Positions 35,506 through 47,586 of a DNA stretch of 64,000 nucleotides are shown here, piece by piece. The stretch's first letter is position 1. Each line of letters opens with the position of its first letter. The translations under genes and the position numbers were made by a program. The stretch is taken from assembly GCF_023973825.1 (NCBI RefSeq), contig NC_090127.1, positions 310,001-374,000 on the forward strand, given 5' to 3'. The notes beneath the pieces are model-generated. The model had not been told where the DNA came from and did not search any database. It saw nothing but the letters and a program-made list of their open reading frames with translations. The stretch is from Plasmodium brasilianum (lineage: Eukaryota; Apicomplexa; Aconoidasida; Haemosporida; Plasmodiidae).

Positions 35506-37697
35506 CTTTCAAAACATTGCATAAATACGTGGACTTTAGCTATTTCAGTGAATTGAAGTCTAAACAGAGAGCAGGACCAACAATGGGAGATTACGAAAAA
35601 TGGGAGAACAAAAATGGGGGAATATCAATAGTTGAATAAACTACATATGATGAAAAAATATAAGAATAAGCTAAGGAAAAATGAATGATATGCGAATAAA
35701 AAATAGAACAAACTACTGAAGAATGATTATATGAGAACACACAGTAGGTGCATAAAAAAATGTGTTTGTACATAAACATAAACATATATATATATAAATA
35801 TACACAGAGTAGCAGCTATATGGAAAATGCAACGTGCATGTATGTGCTACTGTTTTCTCCCAACACCGTTCAAATTTTGCACTATGGTAAACACCGTCCT
35901 TAATGAATTATTCTTGTATATAATAGTACTCTTTTTTTTTTAAAAGGTATTTATGAATATATATATATGCATAAATATGAACGCTTGTTTTCTTAATACT
36001 GAAGGAAATTATGTTTTGAGTTCTTGAAAACTATGGATTGAATTCAAAGATGATGCTTTTCCCATTTATTTCTCTTTAATTTTCTCTTATGAAAACTTAA
36101 GAAAAAATAAAAATATATAAGATTAAACAAAAATGAAAAAAAAAAAAAAAAAACTTTTCTCTTTATTTTTTTATTAATAAAATTTATAATTTTTTACAGC
36201 AAAAATTCTCTTTGCATAAAAAAAACAAATAGTTAATATTCTTGTGTAAAATATGTTCAGCAATGCATTCTTTTGAAAAATAGAACCATATTCCTTATTT
36301 GTTTGTGTTAGGTTCTCATAAAAAAAAAAAAAAATTTTATATTAATGGAGAAAAAATAAATGTGCACTAAAAATTATACCACCATCGTCCATTTTAAAAT
36401 GGTAACATACATAGTAATTTTCATTGCATTATAGAAGAAATTAGAAAAAATTCAAAAATAAAAGTACACGTAATACTCAAAATATGCAAGAAAAAGGGGA
36501 TAAATTTGGAACTTTAAGTGTTCCATTTTTTTTTTTTTTTTTCTTTTTTAAAATAAACAAATTTTTTTTATCAAATTGGGTAAATTCTTATAGGAAAATA
36601 TTCGTTATTATATTTCTTCCCTGCTATGTTTTTATCATTTTTTCTTATATAACACGTGTAACATATAATATACTTCGTGGAAACAATAAAGGCATATAAA
36701 TATGCATACGTATGTAATAGTATTGTGTATATACATACGTAAAAGGACAACTTTACTACTTTTCCTATGTTGTCGCAAAATAAGGCAACTATATGTGCAC
36801 AGGAATAGTTTGTCATTTTTTATTTTGAATGTCATAAAATTTAAATATACGTCTTAATTCACTGTACCTTAATTGGTTATACAGTTGGCCACTTGATATA
36901 TGACATAATATGCTGCATAATATACGACTATTTTGTGACCTATATGAGATTTATTTTTTTAGCTTATCTGGAAATTCAAATTGCCCACTTGGTTGGTTTG
37001 TAGGTGAGTTAATTTAATAACTTTAAGCGAACCCTATATTTTTCCTAGTTTTAAATATATTGTTTGTTATGTAGTTTACAAAATGTATATATTTACAAAT
37101 GGTGAAAGATAAAGAAATGCTAGTGTGAAAAAGATTTAAAAAAAAAAAAAAAAAAAAACTGTTACGTTATCCTTTTCATATGTGTTTTTTTAAAAATAGA
37201 AAAAAAAGTATATAATTTGTGTACGTGTTAATATGCAAAGAATTGTTACAAAATCACCGCAATAACAATAAGAAAATGCATAAAAGAAAAAAATCCTATT
37301 TCTCTATTAATATATAGCAAAAATATGTAATCAAATGTATGGAAAATAATCAAAAAAAATTAAATTCCTAATTTTTAATAAGACAACACGAAAATTCATT
37401 TGTGAACGATTCATATTTTACGAAAAAACAGAAAAGTGTTAAACAGAAAAAAAGTATAGAAATTAAAAATATAACAGCTTAAATAAAAAAACAAAAAAAA
37501 AAAAAAGATGCCTCAATTAGTTAAAATTTCCTTTAATTATTACAAATAGTATATATATTCTACGTAATAATTTTTGATATTCATAGGAAATTTGCTCGTA
37601 AATATTCTTATATATGTATTAATGTTTTTTTTTTTTTTTTCTCTTGCTTTATTACTAATTGCATCTTATTAAATCTTTCTTCTTACTTTCTTCTCTT
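35506..37697. promoter_or_regulatory. Intergenic region upstream of GCN1 and downstream of AAR2
   Basis: About 2.2 kb. It holds the GCN1 promoter and leader (minus strand) and the AAR2 3' flank. A short region at 36484-37000 has coding-like + frames (see findings). The rest is poly(A)/poly(T)-rich sequence with no recognised element. Confidence 0.35.
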
Positions 37698-39664
37698 CTA
37701 ATCGTCATCTACATAAGTTGGTTGAAATTCTTCATACACAAAAGATAAATCAGGCAAATGCAGCCCTAGTTTTGCGTATATAATTGTATCTATAGAATCT
37801 ACCAATTTTACTATATTTACATTAACATCCTCTAAATTACTGATTATTTCATAAATATTATAAATTCCAAACAGAATGAAACTATTTTCTGCATTGTCAA
37901 AAAAATCATCACTTAAGTAATTTAAATGGATGAATATAACTTTTAAAACTTCTTCAAAGAAATCTACGATAAAAAGGTCAAAGAAAATTAATGCAGCCTT
38001 GAAAAATTAAAAGGAAAAAAGAAAAAGAGTAAAACAAAACATGGACATTGCTACATAACACGCACATAAATATATATATATATATATATATATAAGTTCA
38101 TTATGTCAAAATACGAGAGTATTACATTTCATTCGATCTTTCAACAAATAATTCATAACCCCTCGTTAACTTCTTTTATACCTGCAAAGTTACTTATCAA
38201 ATGCTGGGAGTTTGAAACAAGTTCAAAGAGCTTCTTCCACTGAAGAAAGGATTGATAATTGAAACCTAAATGAAATAAAATAAAAGCAAATTGAAACTCA
38301 CCTAAAATATAAAAAAGCTTATTTTCAAACTTGCGAAACCCCTCCTGCTTTTCATTGTCATAATAAATGTACGTATATTCCTGTTGAATTATTTCTTTCA
38401 GTATCCAATATTTTTCTAAATTTTTCATAGTTAAATCTGTAGGAACATACTTTTTATGTTTATTATCAATGTGGATGCACTCGAAGTAGCTTTTATTGGC
38501 GCAATAATCATTTGGCAAACCGCTCTCTGTTTGTTCCTCCGATAATTCCTCTACTGGTTCCTCATCTAGTTCCTCTAATTCTTTTTCTGCTACATCCTTC
38601 GCGATATCCCTCGTTTCTTCTTCTTTCACACTGTCTTCTTTTTTATGGTTCCTAAGTATGTTAAGCTTCTTCCGATAATTCCCACCAGACGTGTACTTCG
38701 GAATAACGGAATAAAACATATAGGGTTGGTTATACAAGTTCATTTCTTCATCCCTAAATAAATCGTTTTTCTCTTTTACCTCTTTTAAAAAGGATGAACA
38801 AAATGTTTTATTAACTGGCTCAATTTTATCAATTACTTCCTCATTAATATAGCTAGTTAAGCTTTTCCAAATTTTCGTATATGTGTATGGGTAAATTAAA
38901 ATAGAGCTTTTCTTTTCTTTTATAATAGTCTCATCTAAGAAATCTTTTTCATGCAGATGAAAAAAATATTTATACATAAAATCATCTTCCCCTACATATG
39001 TGAAATTGTTGTTCTTCTTGTCATATTTTAAAACTAATAATTTCTTTTCTATATCAAAATAAAGGAATCTGCTATTTCTTATTTCTTCACAGTTATTTTT
39101 TTTCATCTCATTCATTATAAATTCTTTTGAGATTTTACTATTTTCGTTAAATAATACATCACTACTCCAATAAAGAAAATGACAACCTTTATTAATGAAC
39201 TTAATAATTTTATAAGGTGTATCCAATTCAAAATTAGAATAGTCCAGACCTACTTGTAATTTTATGTTACTCTTAAAAGGAACTTGTTCATTTTTTTTAT
39301 CCTTGTCTTTCTTTTCATAATCTTCTAACTGTGCATTTTCCACGTTTGATTCATCATCATTTTTGTTTAACTCACGATTTACCATATTTAACTTATCACT
39401 ACTTGTTTTTTCCTTATCAAACATCTTTATTAATCCATTAATTATAAAGTTTTCATTTGATTTTAAACTACCGTTATCCAACATTCCTTCACAGTTGTTA
39501 ACAGAATTTTTGTTTTTACTTTTATCCTCTTCTTTTCTTCCTTCCTTTGTCGTCTCATCATCCATTAGTAAAACAAGGGAACACCTATCATTATAAACAA
39601 AGGAACTAACTGTACTATCTCTGTTTCCATTAGTGGGCTTTTCAACATGGATATATTCAGTCAT
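37698..39664 (-). CDS. AAR2: AAR2-like U5 snRNP assembly factor (two exons)
   Basis: Exons 38182-39664 and 37698-37963 join in phase 1 to 582 residues. The N-terminal AAR2 domain carries VGLDYSNFELDTPYKIIKF and then NKGCHFLYWSS, the family motif around G-(L/I/M)-D-Y and G-x-H-F-x-x-(Y/W)-S. The C-terminal helical domain has YILGEFQFAFILFHLGFNY and QWKKLFELVSNS. The splice I chose (GCAG|GTATAA to TATCGTAG|ATTTC) leaves exactly the spacing I expect between that helix and the LSDDFFDNAENSF segment; a different acceptor 30 bases upstream would not keep phase. AAR2 holds PRP8 during U5 snRNP maturation and is replaced by BRR2. An acidic linker (ELDEEPVEELSEEQ) and about 130 poorly conserved N-terminal residues are additions. 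Confidence 0.88.
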
Positions 39665-40199
39665 TGCATATTTTCGTGGTTTGTACAGGAGCAGATAGCC
39701 GCAGCGAGAAAAATTTGTATATTTATAATTTTTTTAAAAAAGAAATTTTTTTTTAAAATTTAGTTCTTCATTTTAAAAAAAAAAAAAAAATGAAAATAAT
39801 AAGGGAGTGAAAAAAAAGGAAAAGAAAAATTTCATAGTAGGTTTTATTATTTTCTTTTTTCTTTTTTTTTTTACTGTTCTTTAATCTTACGCAACATTAT
39901 CCTTAAAATGATTACTTATTCGCATGGAAATTTCTCATCTTTTCATGCGTAAAATAAAATAATGTAAAATTCTCATTGCGGGAGGCTCAATAAGAGAATG
40001 TTTTTATTTTACATTTACTCAAATGATTATAAAAAAAAAAAAAAAAATGGGGCTCAAATATGTAGATCACAATGTAATATATATAATATATATGCTGTCA
40101 AACGGCATATTTCACGTGATCTAATATTTCAAGTTTTTCCTTTTTGAAATGAGGGACAAGTAAATAGGAAGAATATTACTGCTTCATGTGTTACACTAA
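39665..40199. promoter_or_regulatory. Divergent promoter region, AAR2 side
   Basis: AT-rich DNA between the AAR2 start (minus) and the 21-bp repeat array, with A runs at 39775-39790 and 40031-40046. No motif assigned. Confidence 0.3.
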
Positions 40200-40510
40200 A
40201 TATTATACGTTACATGCTTTATATTATACGTAATATGCTTTATATTATACGTAATATGCTTTATATTATACGTAATATGCTTTATATTATACGTAATATG
40301 CTTTATATTATACGTAATATGCTTTATATTATACGTAATATGCTTTATATTATACGTAATATGCTTTATATTATACGTAATATGCTTTATATTATACGTA
40401 ATATGCTTTATATTATACGTAATATGCTTTATATTATACGTAATATGCTTTATATTATACGTAATATACTTTATATTACATGTTATATGCTTTATATTAT
40501 ATATTATCTT
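40200..40510. repeat. 21-bp tandem repeat array (12 identical units plus degenerate ends)
   Basis: The unit ATGCTTTATATTATACGTAAT repeats 12 times without visible change from 40214 to 40465, flanked by degraded copies to about 40200 and 40505. The unit is a multiple of three, so the + strand reads as a repeated heptapeptide MLYIIRN, but the frame has no gene context and is not taken as coding. Each unit carries TACGTA. The array lies in the shared upstream region of AAR2 (minus) and the MKP-like gene (plus), about 180 bases before the latter's ATG. Confidence 0.97.
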
Positions 40511-40688
40511 TTTTTTGCATATTTACTATATTACATATTTTTCTTCATAATATAAATTATTTGCTACTATGTGTGCATATGTTTCACATGCACTGTGAAA
40601 GGAGAATATATATTTGATTAAATGAACAAATTAGACTTTCTTTCATTTTTCTTATAAATTTTCTTCTTTTTTTTTTTTTTTGTGAACA

Positions 40689-42947
40689 ATGATTTATGAA
40701 AGAACAGATTTCGAAACTACGAAAAGCAAATCGGAAAAAAGTGCCACAGTTAATGATAACAAGGATGAAAAATGGGCAGATGCAAAATCATACCACAAGA
40801 ATGCGTCACCTTTTAAATTAATAAATTCGTTTTACATGTACAATTACATGCAATTACTAATAAATGAAGGGAAGAACAAAAGCTTATTCATTATTGACCT
40901 AAGATCTGAAGAACTATTTAAAGAAGGACATATAATGAACTCTGTTAACATTAACAATGTTAGTAGGATTATGGAAATAGAGAATGAGATAAAGTCAAAA
41001 GAAAATATAAAAATTATTTTTTATGAGGATGAAGAGGTTGAATATTTAAATAATTACAATTATTTATTGAGCAAACATTTTTTAAACACGAAAGCTAATT
41101 TCTATTTTTTGAAGGGGGGATACACAAAATTTGAAGGGGAGTACTTTTTTTTATGTATAAAAAGTTATAATGGTAACAGTAATAGTAACAGTCGTACTAG
41201 GATTGGCAATATACAGCAATATGCATGTTCTAAACTTGTTCCCTATATTAATTACCCCATAAAAATTTGCAGTAACTTGTACTTGGGAAATATCGTTCAT
41301 ATTAACAATTCGTTTATAAACAGGTTCTTAAGAATAAAACATATATACGATTTTACTTCCTCTGGTTTTGATATAAAAAATGATGAAGTATTAAACTATT
41401 TCAGGTACAACATACTGAAGAGAAAAATGGAAAAAAATACAAATTCCTTAAGAAATGAATCAGTTAATTATTACAATTTTTTGGACATTCGTATGGTCTA
41501 TGATGTTGTGTACAGTTTAGCTCATATTACAAGTGTGAAAGAAGATAAAGCTATTCTTACCAAACTACAAAAAGAAAAAAAGTGTAGCAGTATAGTAGGT
41601 AGTGGCAAAGGTTATACCAATAATTTAAGGATATGCATGGGTAAAAACGAATTTCTACTAAAAAATAATGAGGGTAACCATTTAAAGAAAAATGAGGAAA
41701 AAGAAAATGTCTTAATAATATGTAATCAGGGCATTAAAGATCAAACTAAAGAGAAAATAAATAGTATAAGTTTAATAATTTGCATGTGTTATATTATGTA
41801 TACCAAAAAATACAATCTTAATTTAACCCTTGCATATATGCTAAAGATATGCAATAATTTAAGTTTAAGTTCGCAAACAAGGAGCTTTTTGCAAAATTTC
41901 TACCAGTCCTTAACGAAAAGTAATTTTAATTTAGAATTTTATTGTAATTCAAGGAGCAACATGCAGTCGAAAAGTAATAAGAGCAATAGTAATAGCCCTA
42001 TCAGAAGCAATAGCAGTAGCAGTGGTAACAGTAAAAGTAGCAATCGTCGCTCGAATAAGGAATCGAGTTCTCAACTGCAAATCATAAAAAGTGAAAACTT
42101 TAGAAAATTAATAAAAATGTATGAAATAGGCAAATGCTACATTATGTTAAATCATTCTGAGGAATATATTCTCTACGTAAATCAAGAGCTAATGCTCAAT
42201 GACATTCATATAATGAAGGAAAAAGTGGAGGATAAGGATTTTAATTCCTATGAATGTGTAATGCAGTCCATTCTATTTCATATATATAATATTAACCATA
42301 ATAAAATAAATTTTGAAGAAATTAATAATTTTTTAGAAATCCTAGTAAAAATTATAAATGAGAATAAATTAGAAAATTATCGCAAAATGCCATATTTTTC
42401 ATTAATTATAATAAATTTATGTAAAGCATTATCAGTGGACGAAAAAGATGATAAACATAGTAATATAAAACCATTTATGGAAGAATATGAGAATATTAAA
42501 TATAATATATTTTCCTTAATTTGTAACAATATTGTCACATGCATTGATTTTATTATAAAAAACAGTTATACGAATAATGCAATTAATAATGTTACAGAAG
42601 AATATGAAGTAACACTGAAGGAGAAGGAAGAAAATTTAAAAAAAAGGAATATAGATAAAAACACATATATGATATTTTTAGCACTGAAATATCTTTTAAC
42701 ATCCTTTTTTTATTTTTATGTCTATCCTGCCATAGAAAAAATGAGATTTTCATACATGGATAGAATATATCATACGTTACAAAAAATTGATACATTTGCC
42801 GATTATTATTATTCTATTTTTAAAATAAATATTAATTTAATTAATAATAAGAATTATAAAGCGCAAATATGCTCTTCTGATAACCTGCCCGTGTATTTTT
42901 CGGATATATTAAGACCCTTTATAATAATCAACAATTACTTGAATTAA
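40689..42947 (+). CDS. Rhodanese plus dual-specificity-phosphatase-like protein (MKP-like, probably catalytically dead)
   Basis: Single exon of 752 residues. Residues about 50-155 form a rhodanese/CH2-type domain: FIIDLRSEELFKEGHIMNSV and FYFLKGGYTKF. The active-loop cysteine is replaced (IIFYEDEEVE), as in MAP-kinase phosphatases. Residues about 182-405 resemble a DSP domain (YPIKICSNLYLGN; then VLIICNQGIKDQ, LNLTLAYMLKI and TRSFLQNFYQSL). The signature HCxxGxxR reads ICNQGIKD: Cys345 is kept but His and Arg are lost. The C-terminal 320 residues are helical and unassigned. MKPs dock on MAP kinases through the rhodanese part, so a scaffold or anchor role is possible. P. falciparum has a gene called MKP1 in what I recall as the syntenic place. 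Confidence 0.78.
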   Translation: MIYERTDFETTKSKSEKSATVNDNKDEKWADAKSYHKNASPFKLINSFYMYNYMQLLINEGKNKSLFIIDLRSEELFKEGHIMNSVNINNVSRIMEIENEIKSKENIKIIFYEDEEVEYLNNYNYLLSKHFLNTKANFYFLKGGYTKFEGEYFFLCIKSYNGNSNSNSRTRIGNIQQYACSKLVPYINYPIKICSNLYLGNIVHINNSFINRFLRIKHIYDFTSSGFDIKNDEVLNYFRYNILKRKMEKNTNSLRNESVNYYNFLDIRMVYDVVYSLAHITSVKEDKAILTKLQKEKKCSSIVGSGKGYTNNLRICMGKNEFLLKNNEGNHLKKNEEKENVLIICNQGIKDQTKEKINSISLIICMCYIMYTKKYNLNLTLAYMLKICNNLSLSSQTRSFLQNFYQSLTKSNFNLEFYCNSRSNMQSKSNKSNSNSPIRSNSSSSGNSKSSNRRSNKESSSQLQIIKSENFRKLIKMYEIGKCYIMLNHSEEYILYVNQELMLNDIHIMKEKVEDKDFNSYECVMQSILFHIYNINHNKINFEEINNFLEILVKIINENKLENYRKMPYFSLIIINLCKALSVDEKDDKHSNIKPFMEEYENIKYNIFSLICNNIVTCIDFIIKNSYTNNAINNVTEEYEVTLKEKEENLKKRNIDKNTYMIFLALKYLLTSFFYFYVYPAIEKMRFSYMDRIYHTLQKIDTFADYYYSIFKININLINNKNYKAQICSSDNLPVYFSDILRPFIIINNYLN

Positions 42948-43832
42948 CATAAAACGTTCTGTCACAATATACTCCTATTTTGTATATGCCCTTTAATATA
43001 CAATTTTGAGTATAGAGACATTCGTACTTGAATACGAATTGCGCCCATGTACATGTAACAATACTATACATGCATTTATATATATATATATATATATATA
43101 TTTATGTACGTACACTTATGTCAACATACCTTTTTTCTCAGAAATTACCACACGTTTTTAAGCTGTTTCATTTTAAATATAACTCTTCCACTTCTTATTC
43201 TCCATTTTTTCTTTTTTTTAATTAATTATATGTTAATTTGTGTATATACATAAAAAAGGAGTAAAATGGGACAGAGCGTAAGAAAATATACTATCACCAA
43301 ATTAAACACACTTTGCAACATTGACAAACAACAGTATAATATAAGTATCGTACAAATTTTGACATGCATATATATATATATATATATAAATACATGTATA
43401 TTTTGAAAACGTAATTTTTAGCTTTATTTTATAAGCAGTCCTATGAAAGTAAAACATCCTTAAAACTAATAACATACTACCTTTTTTGTGCACATTTTTT
43501 AAAGAAGGAAAATGACGACTGTAGTTATAAAACTATTGTAGCTTGAATGTTTCACTTTTGAGTACTCATGTACATAACAGTCTTGTTTATTTATAAAGTT
43601 AAAGATGTTTAGCCTTATGTTAAAACACCAAAAAAAAAAAAAAAAAAAGTTATATCCACCCACTACCTATTAGCAAATAAGTTATATTCTTAAAAAAAAA
43701 AGGAAACACTATTTCTACGCATATATATATAATCGTATATACAAATTAAAAATCATACTTTTAAAAATATTAAAATGGTAAAACTTTTAAAATTGTGATA
43801 AAAAATGTCCCGTTAAATATATATAAGTATTC
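42948..43832. other. Convergent intergenic region between MKP-like gene and site-2 protease
   Basis: About 0.9 kb of AT-rich 3' flanks with TA runs at 43078-43101 and 43369-43388 and A runs near 43630. Nothing else is seen. Confidence 0.5.
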
Positions 43833-45115
43833 CTATAGTTTTCTAAGGTAATCATACAATGTTGGGAAAGAGTTAACTCCACTTGTTACATGTGATATTT
43901 CAATTCCCAAAATCCTTTCTAATATAAAGTTAACAATGTTTGTAAAAAAAAGATACTTTGTTTCAATAAAATTAAAATATATGAAAACAAGGAGGGGGCA
44001 TATATAAGACAAATAGGTGTATACAATCTCTTCGTTGATTCTAAGAAAAAAAAAAAAAAAGAAAAATCGTTAAAAAATGTTATGTATTTTATGTTACATG
44101 AGTACCATTCAATAAGCATCATGCGCATATTTATATATTAACATATATACACATGTACATACACATATATACATATGTCCATATACACATATCCGTAAGC
44201 CCATATACACATATCCATAAGTACAAATACACATGCCCGTATGTATATATACACATATACATATCCCTATGTTCTTATATACTTATACACGTGATCATAG
44301 GCCTTTTCATGCTGTTCATTTTTTCCTTACAAGTTCCTTATGCAGTAAGGCAGATATGGCTCAACGATTCCCCATCCATCAAATCCAAGAATAGGGCATA
44401 TATTTAAAAGAAAAGAATCAACTAGGAAAGAAGCAGAAGTTGCTAAGGATATAAACAATATAGATTGTGGATAAACACTTAAATTTTTTTTATTTTTAAA
44501 ATAAGCACATAAATTATAAAAAAACACAATTAGTACGATATATAAAATATCTGCCAAGGGGCCAGATAAAAAAATAAATGATAACTGATATGTACTTTTT
44601 ATAAAATGTAATTGCAACCAATATAAATTTCCTGGTAAACTAAATCCTGTCACAAATAATGTTATTAAAGGTATTACTAATGTATGGAATATGTCAAAAT
44701 AATTCAAAATATCCAGATATAAATAACCTTTATATACCATTGTTATGTCTCCATATTTATAAGCAACAAGAGCGTGCGCAAACTCATGTAAACATAGTGA
44801 TATTAAAAAAGAGGAGAAAACAAATAGAACAAAAACAATATAAGAATTTGAATAATATAATATAAAAAAAAAAAAGGAAAACAAATAGGATATCATTAAA
44901 AATAAATTTCCAATATAATAACCATTTACATTAATTAAAAGATGAATTACACAAATTAATAATAATGGTAGGAATGATATAATGTATGATATACAGCTCT
45001 GATAATTCTCATAATCATAACTTTTTTCTTTACACAATGATAAAAAATTACTCGCGTATCTTTTCTGTGCCATTTGTGTGTTTCCATAAAATAGCATTTT
45101 ATTTCTTGAACCCAT
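43833..45115 (-). CDS. S2P: Site-2-protease-type (M50) intramembrane metallopeptidase
   Basis: Exons 44331-45115 and 43833-44040 (donor GTAAGG, acceptor CTTAG, phase 2) give 330 residues. The hydrophobic protein has several membrane segments. The zinc site HExxH is LHEFAHALVAYKYGD (H110, E111, H114), and the third ligand region is CPILGFDGW (D246), matching the LDG motif of M50 proteases. The C-terminal exon adds another membrane segment (SYICPLLVFIYFNFIE) and a short tail. Site-2 proteases cut transmembrane substrates within the membrane to release regulatory domains; in apicomplexans the substrate is not established as far as I know. P. falciparum S2P is, from memory, in a syntenic position. 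Without the second exon the protein would stop right after the catalytic Asp motif. Confidence 0.87.
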
Positions 45116-45796
45116 GTTGTTGAAAATTTTTTTTTTTATTTTCTTTACTATTCCTTACGTTATTGCATGATTATAAATTTGATGATAATAATTTATTGAT
45201 AACTTCATGTTTAAATGATCTTTATTTCATAGCAAGTTTTTCTTTTGCTTCCTTTTTTATTTTTATTTTTTTTTTTTTTAATATTCTTTCCTATTTCTAT
45301 ACCAAACAGAGTACAATATATATATATATAGTTATTATTTATAATTTCCCCAGCTTTTACTAATTTTATGTTATTTTAAAAAAATATTATTTCATAACAA
45401 GATTCTTATGTTCCCATAATATAAAATTTTTCTCCATAACAATATGTATGTTTCTTCATTATTTTTTAATTTTACCACTTTATCTTCCATAAATCTAATA
45501 AATTAAGTTGAGAATCCATTTCTACTAATTTTTTTCACTTAATAGTATAATTTTTTATATGCTTAAAATTTCCTTCTTTTTCTTAATAAAAACATCCTCA
45601 ATTTGGTACTTTATTTTTTATGAAATCTTTAAAAATAAAATTTTACTATCATAATTTTATTTCTGAAAATTGAATTTTTTTTAGGATTTACCCACTTATA
45701 TAATAATTTAAAAAAAAATAAAATTTCTTTCACAGCAACGTAAAAAAAAAAATGGAAGAATAAAATTATTTTGTACACATACTATGTTCTTAAAAG

Positions 45797-46192
45797 AGAG
45801 AAAAAATATGGGCTGTTGATGCACTGTATGTATATTTAGCGGAAACGGATACGAACTATGAAAAGTAGTAAAATCTTTAACACTAAAAAAATATGTGACA
45901 AATTTTAAAACACAAATAAAAGATATGATATTCTAATTATTTCAGAAGAAAAAAAGAACTAGTATACGAGTAAAATTTTAACACAATTATGTACAGACAA
46001 ACATTTTAAAGTTCCGTCAAAAAAAAAAAAAAAAAAATTTTTAGAGATTTGCAATACCTTATGGAAAGCCAACTCTTGATTTTAGGAAAAAACAAATTAT
46101 TGTACGCTAAAAATTTTTTGGTATATAACTAAAATTATTTGAGTAAAATTCATTTTTCTAAGTTGCGTCTTAAATACCGTAATGCAGTATAA
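45797..46192 (+). CDS. Candidate small spliced gene (5' end unresolved)
   Basis: Three short + strand segments join in phase. 45797-45864 reads EKIWAVDALYVYLAETDTNY and ends at a GTAGTA donor. 46045-46120, after a TTTTTAG acceptor, reads DLQYLMESQLLILGKNK then LLYAKNFL and ends at a GTATAT donor. 46163-46192, after TTTTTCTAAG, reads LRLKYRNAV and a stop. Base composition is less AT-rich than the flanks. Problems: no ATG is found for the first segment, and the second intron would be only 42 nt; reading through it instead gives a stop after three codons (VYN). No family recognised. Confidence 0.28.
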
Positions 46193-46257
46193 TTAAATAA
46201 ACTATTAACTTTATAGTTTTTCTCTTTTCTTTGATTGTTCGCACATTTTTAATATGC

Positions 46258-46260
<3 letters not shown>

Positions 46261-46319
<59 letters not shown>
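46261..46319. repeat. (TA)n microsatellite
   Basis: A pure TA dinucleotide run of 59 bases, the longest in the window. Shorter runs of the same kind occur at about 2815, 11376, 25460, 38070, 43078 and 50550. Such runs are common in Plasmodium promoters and are not by themselves a sign of function. Confidence 0.95.
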
Positions 46320-46323
<4 letters not shown>

Positions 46324-47586
46324 ACATATGTGTATATGTACCCCTATATGAATATGTATTATATATGTGCATAAAAATTATGTCTAATCCAAAAAGTGAA
46401 TATACTTTTGTTTTTTATCAATCTACATAATTTATGCACCATTCTTGTTATTAAACAAAACAAAAGCAGAAAAATTCTCCGCTTCCTGACATGCTAATTC
46501 AAAAATATTACAAGTATAAATATATATATTCACTTCATTTAATTAATTAGTAATGATATGCTCTTCTATTAAAATATGTCTAAATCAGCCAACTTTATTA
46601 TATTTCAAATTCTATTTTTTTTTTTAAAGTACATCATATGTATTCCCTTATTTTTTTTTATAGTTACAATACTACTCACATTTAATACGTATGCTTACGT
46701 ATACTTATGCATGCTGTATACATTTAAACTCTAACTCTCATGCTTCTTTTTTCTCGAATGTTTTCATGTAGGCATACAAGAATTATTATTTAATATGATT
46801 TTTTTTTTTTTCCATGTGACATTATAGAAGGTATTATACGATTCTATATATATGGGTGTAACATTTAATAAGATTTTTCTTTAAAATTGTAAATTTTTAT
46901 TTTTCATCTTCCAGCATAAATGCGCTATATCGTTTTAAAAGGTAAAAAAAAAAAAAAAAGAGGAAAAACTTCGATTCGAACAGTTATATAGCACAAAATT
47001 AAGCAAGTGTACTTTTGTTTTGTTGGGTAAGTTTGAGTATTTTTCTAGTGACACGAAAAAATATATTTTTTAAAATGTTGTATTCTTTTTCACTGAAAAA
47101 AAAAAAAAAAATGAAAAAATGAAAGAAGAAAAAAGAAAGAAGAAGAAAAATGAAAAAAGTAAAAAGTAAACAGAAAAAAGCAAATATGAAATATAAAAAT
47201 CTGCTTAAATAATAAATTATAGTTTATTGTTAACTTAATTTAATTCAATTTTTTCCCTTTTTTCTTTATCATATTTTACACTTTTTTCATTTTCATCGTA
47301 TTGTCAGAGTGAATTGAGTTCATCTATTTTTTTATTTTTAAGAAGAAACATTATTTTGAAATTGTAGTAAAAGTAAAACAGGATAAAAATTTTTTTGTAC
47401 CCTATTCTTTTTTTAAGGAAACATCTTTGAACTATTTTAAATTAACTTACAGTTCTATTCATTATCCTGAATATATCTTAACTTTTCCTGTATAATACGC
47501 ATAATATAGATATAATACATACACACATAATATACGTATACATACACATACATATATAAACTCCCTTTTGTGAAAATTTTTAAAAA

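Larger units (their letters stand above)
45116..47586. promoter_or_regulatory. Divergent intergenic region between site-2 protease (-) and the Ala/Thr-rich gene (+)
   Basis: About 2.5 kb containing both promoters, a 59-bp pure (TA)n at 46261-46319, and the candidate small spliced gene listed at 45797-46192. T runs at 45270-45281 and 46799-46811 and A runs at 46020-46037 and 46943-46959 are typical of the genus. Confidence 0.4.

Noticed and set aside
40214..40555. 113-codon + frame over the 21-bp repeats
   Set aside because: The frame exists only because the repeat unit is a multiple of three without a stop; it ends right after the array.
46965..46990. TTCGATTCGAAC, resembling a tRNA T-loop on the minus strand
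   Set aside because: The flanking bases do not form a T stem and no acceptor or anticodon arm is present.
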